Shown piece after piece: positions 32,169-42,544 of a stretch of DNA of 64,000 nt. The notes under the pieces are model-generated. The model was not told the DNA's origin and did not search any database. It saw only the letters and a program-made list of their open reading frames with translations. Source of the DNA: Willaertia magna (Eukaryota > Heterolobosea > Eutetramitea > Acrasida > Naegleriidae). The stretch lies in NCBI GenBank assembly GCA_902984215.1, contig CADWAF010005181.1, positions 1 to 64,000 on the forward strand, read 5' to 3'. How positions within the stretch are numbered: the first letter of the stretch is position 1; each line of letters opens with the position of its first letter. Position numbers and translations under genes: made by a program.

Positions 32169-33782
32169 TTAATATCCACCTCTGCCTCTTCCTCTACCAA
32201 AGCCGCCTCTTCCTCTTCCACGGCCTCCACCTCTACCACCTCTGAAACCACTACCTTTCTTTCCCATTCTAATACATTCTTGGTCAGAGAAAAGTTGTCT
32301 TACTTTGTAGTGAGGATATTCAGAGTGTTCTTTGATATACTCAGGTACTTCCATCTTTGCATGGTCTAAAATCTTAATTAAATCTTTAGCAAGCACTGCA
32401 TCAAATTTGTTGTAGAAGTTGTAGGCAATACCAGTGTGACCAGCACGACCAGCTCTACCAATTCTATGTACATATGAATCAATTTCATAAGGTAAATCAT
32501 AATTAATGACATATGAAATCTTTGGGATGTCCAAACCTCTTTGAGCAACATCGGTACCAATTAAATAATTGATTTCACCAGATTTATATTGTCTAATTGC
32601 TCTATCTCTTTGTGCTTGTGTTTTATCACCGTGAATACCAGCGCATGCATATCCATTTTCATTCAATAAAGTTTCAACTTTTGTGACAATTCTCTTAGTT
32701 GCACAAAATATTAAAACTCTTTCACTTCTATCAATTTGTTTCAAAATTCTTAATAATTCTTTATCCTTTTCCTCTTCTTCAACTTGAAGAAATTCTTGTT
32801 TAACATTATCAGTTGCAGCACCGATTATACCTACTTGTACAAATATTTCATTAGTTAAGAAATCAAGAGCCATCTTTTGTGCTGTTGGAGGGAAAGTTGC
32901 ACTATACAATAGTGTAACTCTATCACCCTTTTGAGGCATATCTCTTTCTGAAACAATATTTCTGATTTGAGGTTCAAAACCCATATCTAACATTCTATCA
33001 GCTTCATCCAAAACTAAATATTTAATATCACTAAATGTAATAACACCAGAATCACAAAAGTCCTTCAATCTACCTGGAGTTGCAAATAATAAATCGCAAC
33101 CATAATTAAGTTGACGTTGTTGTTGATCTCTGGAAGCACCACCAAAAACTACAACAGATTTCAAGTTAGTTCTATAAGTAAACTTTCTTGCTTCATCATA
33201 AATTTGTTGACATAATTCTCTAGTTGGAGCTAAAACTAAAAGCCTTGGATTTGCTTGTTTTCTATTAAATCTATCACGATTTTTATGTAAACCTTGTTTC
33301 ATTAAAGCATTAATTACAGGAAGAAGGAAAGCTGCAGTTTTACCTGAACCAGTTTGAGCACAAGCCATTAAATCTCTACCTGCTTGTACGATTGGAATAC
33401 AATGTTTTTGTATAGGGGTTGGTTTTGTATAACCACATCTTTCAATATTATCTTGTATTAAAGTATCTAAATCTGCATCGGAGAATCTATCTACAGCATT
33501 TGGAGCATCTACACCAAAAACTTCAACTGGTATATCATCATATTTATCAAAATTAATACCTGTATTAGCCTTGTTGAATAATTTTTCTTCTGGTTCATCT
33601 ATTCTTTCATATTTTGCGCTACTTTCAAAGTTATTGTCATTATTATTACGATATCCACCTCTGGAACCACCTCCTCTACCTCTTCCTCGGCCTCCAAAAC
33701 CGCCTCTACCTCTACCACCTCTGAAATTGCTATCATAAGGCTCATAACGATTTTGGGCTAAATCATTGAATCTATCTCTCAT
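32169..33782 (-). CDS. DEAD-box RNA helicase, DDX3/Ded1 type
   Basis: The protein has 537 residues and is uninterrupted. An RGG-rich N-terminus (GGRGRGGFGGRGRG) and an RGG-rich C-terminal tail flank the core: the Q motif GYTKPTPIQKHCIPIV, motif I ACAQTGSGKTAAFLLP, Ia APTRELCQQ, GG, TPGR, DEAD (LDEADRMLDMGFEPQIR), SAT (LYSATFP), and then IGTDVAQRGLDIP with HRIGRAGRAG. The phrase LDMGFEPQIR-x-IV and the spacing are those of Ded1/DDX3/Vasa helicases, which unwind mRNA leaders during translation initiation. Vasa is a possible alternative, but the balance of motifs and the RGG ends favour Ded1/DDX3. The gene is transcribed away from PA200, with a 651-bp region between the two starts. Confidence 0.92.
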   Translation of the reverse strand: MRDRFNDLAQNRYEPYDSNFRGGRGRGGFGGRGRGRGGGSRGGYRNNNDNNFESSAKYERIDEPEEKLFNKANTGINFDKYDDIPVEVFGVDAPNAVDRFSDADLDTLIQDNIERCGYTKPTPIQKHCIPIVQAGRDLMACAQTGSGKTAAFLLPVINALMKQGLHKNRDRFNRKQANPRLLVLAPTRELCQQIYDEARKFTYRTNLKSVVVFGGASRDQQQRQLNYGCDLLFATPGRLKDFCDSGVITFSDIKYLVLDEADRMLDMGFEPQIRNIVSERDMPQKGDRVTLLYSATFPPTAQKMALDFLTNEIFVQVGIIGAATDNVKQEFLQVEEEEKDKELLRILKQIDRSERVLIFCATKRIVTKVETLLNENGYACAGIHGDKTQAQRDRAIRQYKSGEINYLIGTDVAQRGLDIPKISYVINYDLPYEIDSYVHRIGRAGRAGHTGIAYNFYNKFDAVLAKDLIKILDHAKMEVPEYIKEHSEYPHYKVRQLFSDQECIRMGKKGSGFRGGRGGGRGRGRGGFGRGRGRGGY

Positions 33783-34433
33783 GGTTATTATATTAAAAGT
33801 TAGTTGTTTAAGTTAATTGTATTTTTTTCAAAGAATTTTCTATAATCCCTACCCTCTATTTATAAGTGTTCCAAAAAATTTGTGAATTCGCTCTTTTTGA
33901 ATCTGTAAGAATATTGCTTGAAGCGAATAATTGACTTCAACAAAGATGAAGAACAAGAAGGTGAAGGGATTTTTGGAAACTGTGCAATATTCTTATTGAT
34001 GTGGTGCAATGGCTTACTTGTCTTTACTTGTGACGTAAGGAAGGTGTGCAAAGAATAGAAAGTAATAAATCAACTTTGTAAATCTTTACTTCTTTTAATC
34101 CCGACTGTACATAACCACCATTGTCAAAATTGGGTGTCAAAGTAAAGTGGTCATCACAAAACTTATCCAACAAAACAACTTTGCATAAGTTTTACACAAA
34201 CAAAGAGTAAAAAAGCAAGAATAGTTTTAAAATAAAATTATAGTTACTAATAGTAAGCTAAAAAACACATCGGAATATAAAAAGAATCATTAAAAAAAAG
34301 TTAAGTTGCCGTTAATTACACCCATTTCCTTTCTTCATTCTAAACCAACATCTTTTCCACTAAAAACATCTATTGGCTGGCTATCTTATTCCTCAATTCA
34401 TAAAATTCGCATCAAAAATAGGTCGATAAAAAA
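33783..34433. promoter_or_regulatory. Shared upstream region of the divergent DDX3-like and PA200 genes
   Basis: This is a 651-bp gap between two divergent starts. It has no ATG-initiated frame of note and no recognisable RNA gene. The stretch 33900-34170 has a higher G+C than most intergenic DNA here. I see no TATA element that can be trusted in so AT-rich a background. Confidence 0.5.
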
Positions 34434-37400
34434 ATGAAACGTACTTTTGTGGATTACGTGGATGACGAAGAAGTTTTAAGTGGTGGAGAAGAGGAAAGTG
34501 AATCAATAATAATAAATAATAACGAAGAAGAAGAATTGCCTCCATCTGTTGAGTCTAAGATAGAGGGAACAATACCCGGAGTGAATAATAAGAAAGTAAA
34601 ATTAGAAGAAATGCTTTATAAATATCATCGTTTTTTACCTTCGGATATACTTGAGAAAGTACCTGAAGAAAGTAGACAATGGAGGACTGAATTATTAGAA
34701 CATATGCGTGTCTATTCACCTAATGTTTTGACAAGTGTGGAAGCATTACAATCAGTAGATTGGAATCATTTCGAGTATTCATTACTATTGTTAAAACGTT
34801 TTATAGAAATTAAATATCCACTTTTATTAACAGAAAAGGAAGAACTATGTAATATATTATTTAATATGTTAAGACTTGCAAGTCTTAATATATATTCTGT
34901 AGATTTTGCTGTTCAAACAAAATGTAGTTATGCATTATCATCTTTATTAAAAAGAAATGAAAAATTAAATATTACGTTTGATTGGAAAGTATTGTATGAT
35001 TTGTTAGATAAAACATATTTTGCTAAATTTAGAATAGCAACATATTCACCTAGAGAACATGGCACAGCAATTGTTGATTTAGCTAGAAAGATGAGACGTT
35101 ACTTTACAAATAATAGTACAATTGAATTATTAGAATATTTTAGACCATTTATGTGTATTCATGATCATTTAATATTTAAATCACAAGGTTGTCTTTCTTT
35201 ATTCTTACCAACTAGATTAGAAGTATGTGATGATAATGAAGAATTTAAAAAACAACATTATTCATTATGGTTAAATGAATTTATGGGTATTTGGGATTGG
35301 ATTGGTTTATATCCAACATGGGATTTAAGTTTCTTTTCATTATTTTCAAATCTTGCACAAGAACAAGCAGGTTACATTCAATGGGAGCCTTATTTAGAAT
35401 TTATATTTACTAGAGTAATGAAATGTTTTGATTTACCTGTAGGTAATACTCCATTACCACCTACTTATGATGAATATCCAATGGATGAATTAAATTTAAT
35501 TACACCATTTGAATATTCTAAAAATTTATTATTAGCTAATGCTGCTAAGATGATAGTTTGGTTAATTTCAAAGAATAATAGTACATTACGTTTTTTAAAA
35601 CAATTAATTAAATCTATTTCAAACTTTTATCAACCTTCAAATGAAGGAAGTTGGACAACTAAATGTGCAGATTTTTTATTAATTTTATGTACTAAATTTG
35701 GTAAAAGATTAGATTTAGAAAGAGGTATGAAGAATAAAAGAATTGAAGAATATGATGCATGTAAGAATTCAGGTACACCTTTTATTCCAGAAGAATTTAG
35801 ATTAACAGAAGATGAATGTAGAGAATTTGTTAAAATTGTACAACCTTTAGCGATGACAGCGTTGTTTTCTAAATCAAATCAAATGACTACTTGTGCAAAT
35901 CATTCATTAAAACATTTAGCATATATTTTACCACAAGAAGTATTTCCACCTTTAATGGAAAGAAGTTTCTATGCTTTAGAAACATTAACAAGTACTCATC
36001 AAACTATTTCAGCTTTAGAAACATTATCATTAGTTGTATTCCCTTTATTGAAGTATTCTCTTTACCCTGAAGGTGCTACTTATTTAACAAATTTATTAAA
36101 TTTAACTCTTCCAGGTATTGATGTTAATGATTCAAGGAAAACATTCTCTACTTTTAAATTTTATACTTCCTTACTTGTATGTGTTCCATTATGTTCAACA
36201 AGTAATAGTAGTGATGAACGTGAACCACCAGAAGTAATTAGATATTTCGAAGAATGGTCTGTTCAATTATTAGAAAGAATATTTACTGTTCTTTCACATC
36301 AAACTGATCCAAAATCGAATCAAGTGGATGCTGATTTAATTTCACCAAATATGTTTTGGGGATTATGTGATTTATTATTTAATCAAATGCCAGATGAATT
36401 ATTAGATGTTTGTCTACATAAGGTACATAACTTTGTAAATACAAATTTCTTATTTAATGCTAAGAAGAATATTGCACATATGTGTTCTTCTCTTAGTTAT
36501 GCATATACTGAACAAACATTAGCATTATTCATTCCAATGTTATATGATAAATTAATTAAAGAGAAAGAAAATGGAAAGTCATTAAAACATTTAACAGATA
36601 CTGAAACTCAATATTATTTACATATTTTAGGACAAGTATGTTATAGAACAGGTTCTGGTTTATTAAAATATAGAAAACAATTAGAAACAATAATTGAATT
36701 AACATGGAATAGTGAAAAGAAAAAGATTGTTAAGACATGTGGTAAATTATATAGAAATATTTTACGTTCTCTAACTAAATATTATCCATCTGAATTAAGA
36801 TCAATTAATAACAGTGTTTGGAGAACAGAACAATTCCAAATGTATGACCATTGGAAAACTTGGGGAGAATTCCTTTCATTAGATGAATTTGAAATGAATT
36901 GGCATATCCCTTCAGAAGAAGAATTAAAATTCGCAAATGAATTAGTTAATAAATATCTTGGAACATCATTGACAGATGTTAAATCAAGTATTAACGAGAT
37001 TAATGAAACTGGTAATATTCAAGATTTACAAAAATTAAAGAATCGTTTAATATTTATTAGATATACAATGAGAGGTGGTAATACTTTATTCCCAGAAATT
37101 ACAAGAGAAGTTTTGGAAGATTTAAATCAATATCCATATTCTAAACCTATTGAAGCAGGATTATGTGTAGCCAATAAGTGTAAATCTGTTACTTTACAAT
37201 GTGGTTATGAAGATGTTTGTAAAGCTTTACATGAACTATCAGTTGCTTTCCTTGAAAAACGTAAAGATCAAGATCCTAATTTATTATCAAAGATTTGTAA
37301 AGTAATTTTCCCAATGGTTGCAATGCGTGGTGGTAATACAAGATATAGATATAAAAAGAAGAGAACATCACATGAATTTATTAAACAACATAGTTACAAA

Positions 37401-40178
37401 GATGTATATTCAAGAACTACAAACAAATATCCAAGATATTTATTATTAATTCAAGCCTTATTAGAATATAAAATACGTTGTGTTATTCACAATGAATCTA
37501 TACCTTATACAAGATATCATGAAGATTTAATGAATGATTTACTTGAATTATCATTACATACTTATTCAGAAGTCAGAAAGAGAGCTCAATCTGTATTTAT
37601 GTCGTGTATTAATAAGTTTTCAGAAAAAGTTATTAAAAGATTTTTACCTAAACTTATTGATGTATTGGCAGATAAGAATTCAACAGATGAAGAAAGAACT
37701 GGAGCAATTTATATTTTAGAAAAACCATACAGTGTATCATGTGTATTAAGAGATTGGGATTTATTTATGAAGTTCTTAGTTTCTTTATGTCAAACAAATC
37801 ACATTGAAAAACATAGTGTACAACAAAGATTAGCACAATTATTTGAAACATATTTTAATGCTTTCTATCATATTCATATTTCAAATGAATCAGATAGAAA
37901 TAAATATAGAAATTTAATTAATTCAGTTTCTGAATTAGCTAAGAATAATACAACATGGCATTGGAAATATCGTACATTAGTTAATAGTTTCTTAATGTTA
38001 ATGATTAGACCTGATACATTATTCCCAATTGATTCTATTAGTTTTATTTTTAGACAAATGGTTAGTGATTTAGAAAAGACAAGACAAATAGCATGTGAAG
38101 CTGCAAATTTAATTTTATGTCAATATAAACCAAAACAACCAAGAAAGATTATTTCTCCTGAACCAAGAACTAGAGAGAATATGATTGATTGGCAAGTATT
38201 AGATAAAGAAATTACAGATCCAGAAACTTGGAAGAATTCAAACTTTTATGAAAAGAACTTTTTCGGTTGGTATACTTTACCAAAACAAGTTGAAGTATAT
38301 GATTATTCTAAAGGTTTAGATACGACAAATGCAGAGGCATTTAGAAAAGAGATTTATCCAATCTTTAAAGAAGAAGGATTTGTATCTACATTAATTAATA
38401 TGATGAGTTTAAGAGAAGATACATTTAATGAAGGAAATGCACAATTATTTAAAGGATTATTCCAATTATTCCCAGTAACTAATGAAGATGGTGGATTTTT
38501 AGATTTATGTAAGAAACCAATACAAGAAACATTAATTTCAAAGGTAGGGTGTGGTAGACAAGAAGAAATACAATTTATGGCATTACTTGCAGAAATAATA
38601 AGTGGATTGATTAGAGGAATGAAACATTGGAGTTTTGAAATTCAAGATAAATTATTTAAAGAATATATATTCCCAGAAATATTTGATAAAGTTTTAGATA
38701 AATGTTCAATGAGTTGTATTAGTGAATTTTGTGAAGCATTTGAATTTGCAGTTTGTGATAAAGATATACGTAGAGCTAAATGGATTGTAAATTATTTAAT
38801 TGAAAAAGTTAAAATTGTTTTAGAAAAGAGAGAAAATGACGTAATGGATAATAATATACAAATTAGATATTTAAAATATTTATATGGTGTAGTTGGTGAA
38901 ATTAGTTGGAGAGATCCATCTGCATTAGAATATTTATTAAATGAGGTATTTGCAAAATGTTTAACACATCATTCAGAACAAATTAGAGAATATATTGCCC
39001 TATTTATTTCTTTAATTTATAAAACTATGTGGAAACCAACTAGATCACAAGAAACTAATTTACCTTCTTTTAAATTTAAACAATTAGATAATAATAACAA
39101 TCCGAATAGTGGTAGTAGCAATAGTAATATTAATATAGATGAATTACAATATGGGAGTTTACGTAAATTTATAAATGATATGTATAACAATATTAAAGAA
39201 AGAGAAGAAAATATTCAAAGATTAAGAAATCAATTAGATAATAATAACAATGCAACAACAACAGAATTAGGGAATGGGAGGGAAGATAAAATGACAGATG
39301 ACACTACAACAATACAATTAGAAAGAGAATATTTAGATTTTAAAAATTTATGTAAAACATGTTTATGTTGGATAGGTAGCTTATTTAATTCACATGCACC
39401 ACATTGTGCAAGTGGTGAAGTAATGAATTTTATACGGTTAATATCAAAAGTATATGAACATTCTACATCTCAAGATGAAGATTTACAAACAGCATGTCAT
39501 AATGATATAATTGTATTATCTGGATATCCATATCCAAATTATTTAGCAAGTATGATATTAGATTTCTTACATGAAACATTAGTTGTTAAAGAAGGATCTA
39601 CATTTGTTAATTGGTCTATACGTAGTTCATTATTAGAATTTTTACAAATATTTGGATATAGACAACAATTTGTATTGTCAGATAAGATGAATAAGTTATT
39701 TGAAGTTATTACAACTGTATTAAAAGATAATCAAGTTGAAGTTAGACAAATGGCAGCTATTACTTTATCTGGATTTTTAAAGATATCTGATTCAGATTAT
39801 TCAAAGAGTTTAATGAATGATTTTTATAAACGTGCAGGTGAAAAGAGAAGACAACAACAAGTTAAACCACAAAATGGTCAAAAGATTCAAATTACAAAAG
39901 AAGTTGTTGAAAGACATAGTGGTGTATTAGGTCTTTCATCTATTGCTTTGGCATTCCCTTATTCTGTACCTGATTTTATTCCTGAATTACTTGTTAAGTT
40001 AGCTACTTATGCAAATGATGGAGTACAAACCATTCGTGAAACTGTTAGGAAATCATTCCAAGAATTTATAAAATGTCATTCAGACATGTGGCAAATTCAC
40101 AAAACTAAATTCTCTGAAGATCAACTAAGTACATTACATGATTTATTTACTACTAGTTCTCCCTCTTATTATGCTTAA
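34434..40178 (+). CDS. PSME4: Proteasome activator PA200/Blm10
   Basis: The protein is a single frame of 1914 residues, close to the ~1840-2140 of the family. It starts after an acidic leader with LYKYHRFLPSDIL, the conserved N-terminal block, and is HEAT-repeat-like throughout (for example LLELSLHTYSEVRKRAQSVF and VRQMAAITLSGFLKI). It ends in SPSYYA, the Hb-Y-X type C-terminal tail with which PA200/Blm10 docks into the alpha-ring pocket of the 20S proteasome and opens the gate. The family acts mainly in the nucleus on acetylated histones and peptide substrates. An N/T/E-rich insert near residues 1545-1620 (DNNNNPNSGSSNSNIN and nearby) is the only low-complexity break. Intact and without introns, it is the most confident large enzyme-associated gene of the middle section. 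Confidence 0.95.
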   Translation: MKRTFVDYVDDEEVLSGGEEESESIIINNNEEEELPPSVESKIEGTIPGVNNKKVKLEEMLYKYHRFLPSDILEKVPEESRQWRTELLEHMRVYSPNVLTSVEALQSVDWNHFEYSLLLLKRFIEIKYPLLLTEKEELCNILFNMLRLASLNIYSVDFAVQTKCSYALSSLLKRNEKLNITFDWKVLYDLLDKTYFAKFRIATYSPREHGTAIVDLARKMRRYFTNNSTIELLEYFRPFMCIHDHLIFKSQGCLSLFLPTRLEVCDDNEEFKKQHYSLWLNEFMGIWDWIGLYPTWDLSFFSLFSNLAQEQAGYIQWEPYLEFIFTRVMKCFDLPVGNTPLPPTYDEYPMDELNLITPFEYSKNLLLANAAKMIVWLISKNNSTLRFLKQLIKSISNFYQPSNEGSWTTKCADFLLILCTKFGKRLDLERGMKNKRIEEYDACKNSGTPFIPEEFRLTEDECREFVKIVQPLAMTALFSKSNQMTTCANHSLKHLAYILPQEVFPPLMERSFYALETLTSTHQTISALETLSLVVFPLLKYSLYPEGATYLTNLLNLTLPGIDVNDSRKTFSTFKFYTSLLVCVPLCSTSNSSDEREPPEVIRYFEEWSVQLLERIFTVLSHQTDPKSNQVDADLISPNMFWGLCDLLFNQMPDELLDVCLHKVHNFVNTNFLFNAKKNIAHMCSSLSYAYTEQTLALFIPMLYDKLIKEKENGKSLKHLTDTETQYYLHILGQVCYRTGSGLLKYRKQLETIIELTWNSEKKKIVKTCGKLYRNILRSLTKYYPSELRSINNSVWRTEQFQMYDHWKTWGEFLSLDEFEMNWHIPSEEELKFANELVNKYLGTSLTDVKSSINEINETGNIQDLQKLKNRLIFIRYTMRGGNTLFPEITREVLEDLNQYPYSKPIEAGLCVANKCKSVTLQCGYEDVCKALHELSVAFLEKRKDQDPNLLSKICKVIFPMVAMRGGNTRYRYKKKRTSHEFIKQHSYKDVYSRTTNKYPRYLLLIQALLEYKIRCVIHNESIPYTRYHEDLMNDLLELSLHTYSEVRKRAQSVFMSCINKFSEKVIKRFLPKLIDVLADKNSTDEERTGAIYILEKPYSVSCVLRDWDLFMKFLVSLCQTNHIEKHSVQQRLAQLFETYFNAFYHIHISNESDRNKYRNLINSVSELAKNNTTWHWKYRTLVNSFLMLMIRPDTLFPIDSISFIFRQMVSDLEKTRQIACEAANLILCQYKPKQPRKIISPEPRTRENMIDWQVLDKEITDPETWKNSNFYEKNFFGWYTLPKQVEVYDYSKGLDTTNAEAFRKEIYPIFKEEGFVSTLINMMSLREDTFNEGNAQLFKGLFQLFPVTNEDGGFLDLCKKPIQETLISKVGCGRQEEIQFMALLAEIISGLIRGMKHWSFEIQDKLFKEYIFPEIFDKVLDKCSMSCISEFCEAFEFAVCDKDIRRAKWIVNYLIEKVKIVLEKRENDVMDNNIQIRYLKYLYGVVGEISWRDPSALEYLLNEVFAKCLTHHSEQIREYIALFISLIYKTMWKPTRSQETNLPSFKFKQLDNNNNPNSGSSNSNINIDELQYGSLRKFINDMYNNIKEREENIQRLRNQLDNNNNATTTELGNGREDKMTDDTTTIQLEREYLDFKNLCKTCLCWIGSLFNSHAPHCASGEVMNFIRLISKVYEHSTSQDEDLQTACHNDIIVLSGYPYPNYLASMILDFLHETLVVKEGSTFVNWSIRSSLLEFLQIFGYRQQFVLSDKMNKLFEVITTVLKDNQVEVRQMAAITLSGFLKISDSDYSKSLMNDFYKRAGEKRRQQQVKPQNGQKIQITKEVVERHSGVLGLSSIALAFPYSVPDFIPELLVKLATYANDGVQTIRETVRKSFQEFIKCHSDMWQIHKTKFSEDQLSTLHDLFTTSSPSYYA

Positions 40179-40241
40179 GTGTAATAATGTTTTAGTGTGT
40201 TCTTTAATTTATTAAATAAAATAATATTTTTAATAATAATA

Positions 40242-42485
40242 TCACTGGTTGGTGCTTTGCTTCTCGTCATACACACTTTTCACCTCAAGGTTCACAACTT
40301 CATCTGAAATGATATCACAATTTTTTGCTAATTGTAAATTACCAGCTACCTTAATATCAACGCTTGACGATCCTTTAATGAAAGAGTCTGATTTAAGTGT
40401 CAAATTATTAGTTTCCACTACTATTTTCCCCGAAGCACTAATTACACCTTCGTAAGTTAATTGTTGGCTTTTAGATTAACGTTGTCACTTGAAATTGCTG
40501 ATTTTGAAGAAAACTCCAATTCATTTGTATCTACAGAAAATAATTTACTTTTAATTGTGCCAGAAAATGCAAAGTTTTCTGATTTAACTATTACATTATT
40601 TGCGGTTACCAACGCCCCATCATTTTGGAAGGATTTGCTGTTAATAAAAACGTCACCAAGATGCATTTGGGTAGGAATAAATTCACGTTCATATGATTCA
40701 ATTGTTCCATTTACATTATTTCCAACTTCCAAAGATATATTTCTATTCGATTTTAAATTCACAACACCATTTAATGCTCCGTCAACCTTAATATTTGTAT
40801 CTCCATTTGAGGATGACTGCGTGCTAGACGATTCAAAAATGTCCCCAAATCTTAAATAACTTTTCCCTCCACTTTTACTGTTAAGATTTCCTTTGTGCCT
40901 ACTAACTCTTACAAATGAATCATTTACTGGTGTTATTTATAATTTCTCCTTCATTTAAATCTACTTTAATCATACTATCATTACTGTCAATCATTATTTT
41001 TGAATTGGTTGATGTTGTTTGTAAATTCAAAATTGCGTTTACTGTTTTTATGTTAATTTCCGGTTTATTAAATGTTAAACTACCGTTTAAATATTGATAT
41101 CTTAAATACCATTTTCTTAACCAATCACTATCCAATCCATTGGCTTTATAATAATCTGCCCAATCATAAGCAGTTTTCCCTAAACAATCCTTTTCGTTTG
41201 GATCTTTTCCTGACTGTAATAATATTTTACATTTTTCTTTTAATCCTCTTGCCACAAAATGGGATAAAATAGGAAATCCTAAAGGACATTTGTTATATTT
41301 AATAAGCCTGTCAAAATTCATTTCTGAATTGTTCAATAAATATTGATATTCATAGTAATTAATATTATCAGTATTTGTATTAGATGGGATTAAATTAATA
41401 TTAGAAATAGGTACTACAAAATCATTTTCTTGTGTTGGTGTAAATGTAAATTCTCCACAACATAAAAGCTTTGTATAGCTAGTGTTGTGTGTAATTTCTA
41501 CTCTACACGAAACATTTTCTTCAATAAAGTCTACTTCTTTTTTTGTTTTACTATATATTAACTTTAATACTTTTAATCCTAAATATCTATAGCCACAAGA
41601 AAAATCAATGTGAACTGAAACTATTGGATAAAGATATTTGTTTTCAAAAGTTTGACTTTCATCTAAAATTTGAACAATACAATACATTCTCCATAAATTA
41701 ATTATATTACAATGTTCAATTGGTAATTGAGCATAAATTCTATCATGTTTAAAATAAGGAATTTCATTAGGAGTAATTGTATTTTGGTTATTTTCAATTT
41801 CATCTCTTAAAACCCAATTATTAACAATAGCAATATTGCGTATTTGAGCAGCAGTCAAATTACCATCAACCATACGGTATGGTTGTCCACTTTAATAAAA
41901 TTAGCACTACAATTTGAATTTCTTGACATTAATCTTTGAAAAACTAAACCAAGATTCTCAATATCACCTCGACTTCCTTCTTGTATATCTGTAGATCTTT
42001 CAGCTAGAGCAATATCTGACAAAACAACATCAATATCAGTAATTTCTCCATTAAAATAATTATATTTGATATCATCAATTAATATATTACCTTCATGAAT
42101 GTCATTATGCACTATTGAAATAAAATGTAAATGATCTAAAGCTAAACATAATTTAAGTAACATATTCTTTAAAACATGTTCAGGAATAATAATATTTTTG
42201 TCATCAATTAAACGATTAAAATCACCAAATTTGTAATGCTTCATTAGTATACAGATTCCACCTTTTAAATTTATATAACCTTTTACTTCAACTAAATGAG
42301 GACCTTTTTTCATTATCTCATTAATTGCAACTTCATAAGATGAATCAACGCTATTATTTACAATTTTTATAACCAACTGTTCCTCTTTAAAATTGTTTAG
42401 TTTTAATATCTGCAATGCGACTAACTAAGTCTAGAAGTTGTTTTTCTGAATAAAATTGGATAGGAACTGAGGGATAAGAAGACAT
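40242..42485 (-). pseudogene. Kinase / ankyrin-like / beta-repeat gene, frame broken three or four times
   Basis: Reading from ATG 42485 (MSSYPSVPIQFYSEKQ), protein-like sequence runs to a TGA at 40242 but changes frame near 42382, 41885, 40925 and 40465. The pieces are, in order: a kinase-like domain with LVIKI, VHNDIHEGNILI (HND instead of HRD) and VLSDIALAE (SDI instead of DFG); a middle region with a single ankyrin-like unit (GKDPNEKDCLGKTAYDW); and a C-terminal series of short beta-type repeats rich in N, S, K and V (NIKVDGALNGVVNLKSN, KIVVETNNLTLKSDSF). Two explanations fit: a decaying gene with small indels, or a working gene with unusually short introns of 37 to 43 bases. Candidate GT..AG pairs exist at each break, but several donors (GTCAAG, GTGACA) are poor, so I lean to decay. 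The kinase lacks the usual HRD and DFG wording, so even an intact product may be a pseudokinase. Confidence 0.55.
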
Positions 42486-42544
42486 TTTTATTTGACATAA
42501 TTAATTAATTTTATTAACAAACATCAACAAAGTTAAGGTGACTT

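Noticed and set aside
33860..34051. 63-codon open stretch between the DDX3-like and PA200 genes
   Set aside because: There is no ATG start; it lies in a divergent promoter region.
42380..42386. Programmed +1 frameshift at TTT-TAA as in Euplotes
   Set aside because: The other frame changes in the same gene need different shifts, and no housekeeping gene here requires one.
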